This document shows, in pieces, positions 63,111 to 64,000 of a DNA stretch of 64,000 nucleotides. This DNA is from a gamma proteobacterium symbiont of Ctena orbiculata. Its GTDB lineage: Bacteria > Pseudomonadota > Gammaproteobacteria > Chromatiales > Chromatiaceae. The first letter of the stretch is position 1, and each line of letters begins with the position of its first letter. The stretch covers positions 1 through 64,000 of the forward strand of contig QBVC01000014.1 of assembly GCA_003058495.1 (NCBI GenBank), written 5' to 3'. The position numbers and the translations under genes are program-made. The notes under the pieces are model-generated. The model did no database searches and had not been told where the DNA came from. It worked only from the letters and a program-made list of their open reading frames with translations.

Positions 63111-64000
63111 TCAACCGCCAATGGCAGTTTGGCAGAGGGAAAACAGACCCGCCGGAAAGAGCCCGAGCACCAACATGGCAAGGCCGTTCAGGGAGAGCGC
63201 CACCTGGGTATCCACACCCATGGTCAGCGGTGACTCGTCAACCGGCTCATCGAAATACATCAGCTTGACGACGCGGATATAGTAAAAGGCGCCGATGATG
63301 GAGAAGAATACGCCGACCACCGCCAACCAGGTCAGACTGACCGAGACAACCGCATCGAGCACGAACAGCTTGGCGAAGAAACCGACCGTGGGGGGCACCC
63401 CGGCCATGGAGAACATCAACAGCAGCATCATGCCGGCAAACCAGGGGTTGCGCTGGTTGAGCCCCTTGAAGTCGTCCAGATTCTCCGCCTCGAAGCCCTT
63501 GCGGCTGAGCGCGATCACCACACCGAAGCCCCCCGCCGACATCAGCGCGTAGACCAGGGCATAGAACATCGCCGCGGTATAGCCCTCCTTGGTGCCCGCG
63601 AGGATACCGAGCAGGATGAAGCCCACATGGGAGATGGTGGAGTAGGCCAGCATGCGTTTGATATTGGTCTGGGCGATGGCGATCAGGTTGCCGACGGCCA
63701 TGGAGAGGACCGCGAGGATGATCAGCATCCCCTGCCAACCCTCCCAGCCGCCATGCAGATCGGCCAGTCCATCCACCAGCAGGCGCATCGCCAGGGCGAA
63801 CGCCGCGATCTTCGGCGCGCTGCCGAGAAAAAGGGTGACCGCCGTGGGCGCGCCGTGATAGACATCGGGCACCCACATGTGGAAGGGAACCGCGCCCAGC
63901 TTGAAGGCCAGGCCGATCACCAGGAAGACGATGCCGAACACCATCACCAGCTGGTTCATGTCGCCCTTGTCCACCACTTGCGCCAGCTCGTCGAAGCGCA
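63111..64000 (-). CDS. nuoN: NADH-quinone oxidoreductase subunit N (3' part)
   Basis: The frame is open to the right edge, giving the C-terminal 296 residues of a protein usually about 480 long. Hydrophobic helices of the Mrp-antiporter-type fold are clear: [20 protein letters not shown] (with the key Lys and His), [31 protein letters not shown]. Complex I couples NADH oxidation to proton pumping in the inner membrane, and NuoN is one of three antiporter-like subunits. It is normally the last gene of the nuo operon, consistent with the tRNA following it. Confidence 0.96.
   Translation of the reverse strand, partial: RFDELAQVVDKGDMNQLVMVFGIVFLVIGLAFKLGAVPFHMWVPDVYHGAPTAVTLFLGSAPKIAAFALAMRLLVDGLADLHGGWEGWQGMLIILAVLSMAVGNLIAIAQTNIKRMLAYSTISHVGFILLGILAGTKEGYTAAMFYALVYALMSAGGFGVVIALSRKGFEAENLDDFKGLNQRNPWFAGMMLLLMFSMAGVPPTVGFFAKLFVLDAVVSVSLTWLAVVGVFFSIIGAFYYIRVVKLMYFDEPVDESPLTMGVDTQVALSLNGLAMLVLGLFPAGLFSLCQTAIGG

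Overview
The window looks like a chromosomal segment of a gammaproteobacterium, possibly a sulfur-oxidising or other chemolithotrophic type. This rests on the initiator tRNA next to nuoN, a DctD-like regulator beside a TAXI solute receptor, a bactofilin, SCO copper chaperones and many two-component and c-di-GMP proteins. The species cannot be fixed from the sequence alone. Flanking DNA is moderately GC-rich. Much of 45.4-60.1 kb is visibly AT-richer, apart from the gene at 54.4-57.2 kb, so that part is mosaic.

Left flank (1-32.9 kb). It begins with the end of a DctD-type sigma-54 activator, a TAXI receptor, a pterin carbinolamine dehydratase, a bactofilin, a degenerate methyltransferase-like protein and a haem-c-bearing GGDEF-EAL protein. 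A copper/secretion block follows at 6.9-24.8 kb: a NarL-type regulator, an SCO1 protein, a secreted subtilase, a large protein ending in an SCO1 domain, a free-standing relative of the subtilase propeptide, small secreted or anchored proteins, three secreted cupredoxin/multicopper-oxidase-like proteins with incomplete and partly complementary copper-ligand sets, and a 2046-residue surface protein. I infer an extracellular copper-dependent oxidase system of unknown substrate. After it come a GH19 lysozyme-like protein, an HDOD response regulator overlapping a sensor kinase, an AEC transporter and a B12-binding radical SAM enzyme.

Genomic island (about 33.0-62.8 kb). It sits in the 3' end of the initiator tRNA-fMet gene (62788-62864, minus). 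A 34-bp piece of that tRNA is repeated exactly at 32996-33029, and a large tyrosine-recombinase-like gene with two frame breaks lies just inside the tRNA end. The cargo is a biological-conflict repertoire: a MoxR ATPase - vWA - VMAP-like/TIR/lectin operon with an adjoining TIR gene, two TIR-STAND NTPase-FGE-lectin proteins, a TIR-membrane sensor, a TIR-SLOG protein, a GNAT-TIR fusion and two DUF2235 alpha/beta hydrolases. One hydrolase shares its C-terminal domain with a small stand-alone protein.

The most striking element is a diversity-generating retroelement (DGR) woven through this cargo. An Asn-codon-rich 121-bp template repeat (39114-39234) lies next to the C-terminal half of a reverse transcriptase. 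Six variable-repeat copies, at the ends of four intact FGE/C-type-lectin genes and two remnants, match the template. In the best copy 16 of 18 differences fall on template adenines; in a second they are 11 of 13. A GC-rich hairpin follows most copies. A second reverse-transcriptase remnant with in-frame stops lies 0.5 kb away in opposite orientation, so the local enzyme looks decayed. Diversification has either stopped or depends on an enzyme elsewhere.

Right flank (62.8-64 kb): the tRNA and the 3' part of nuoN.
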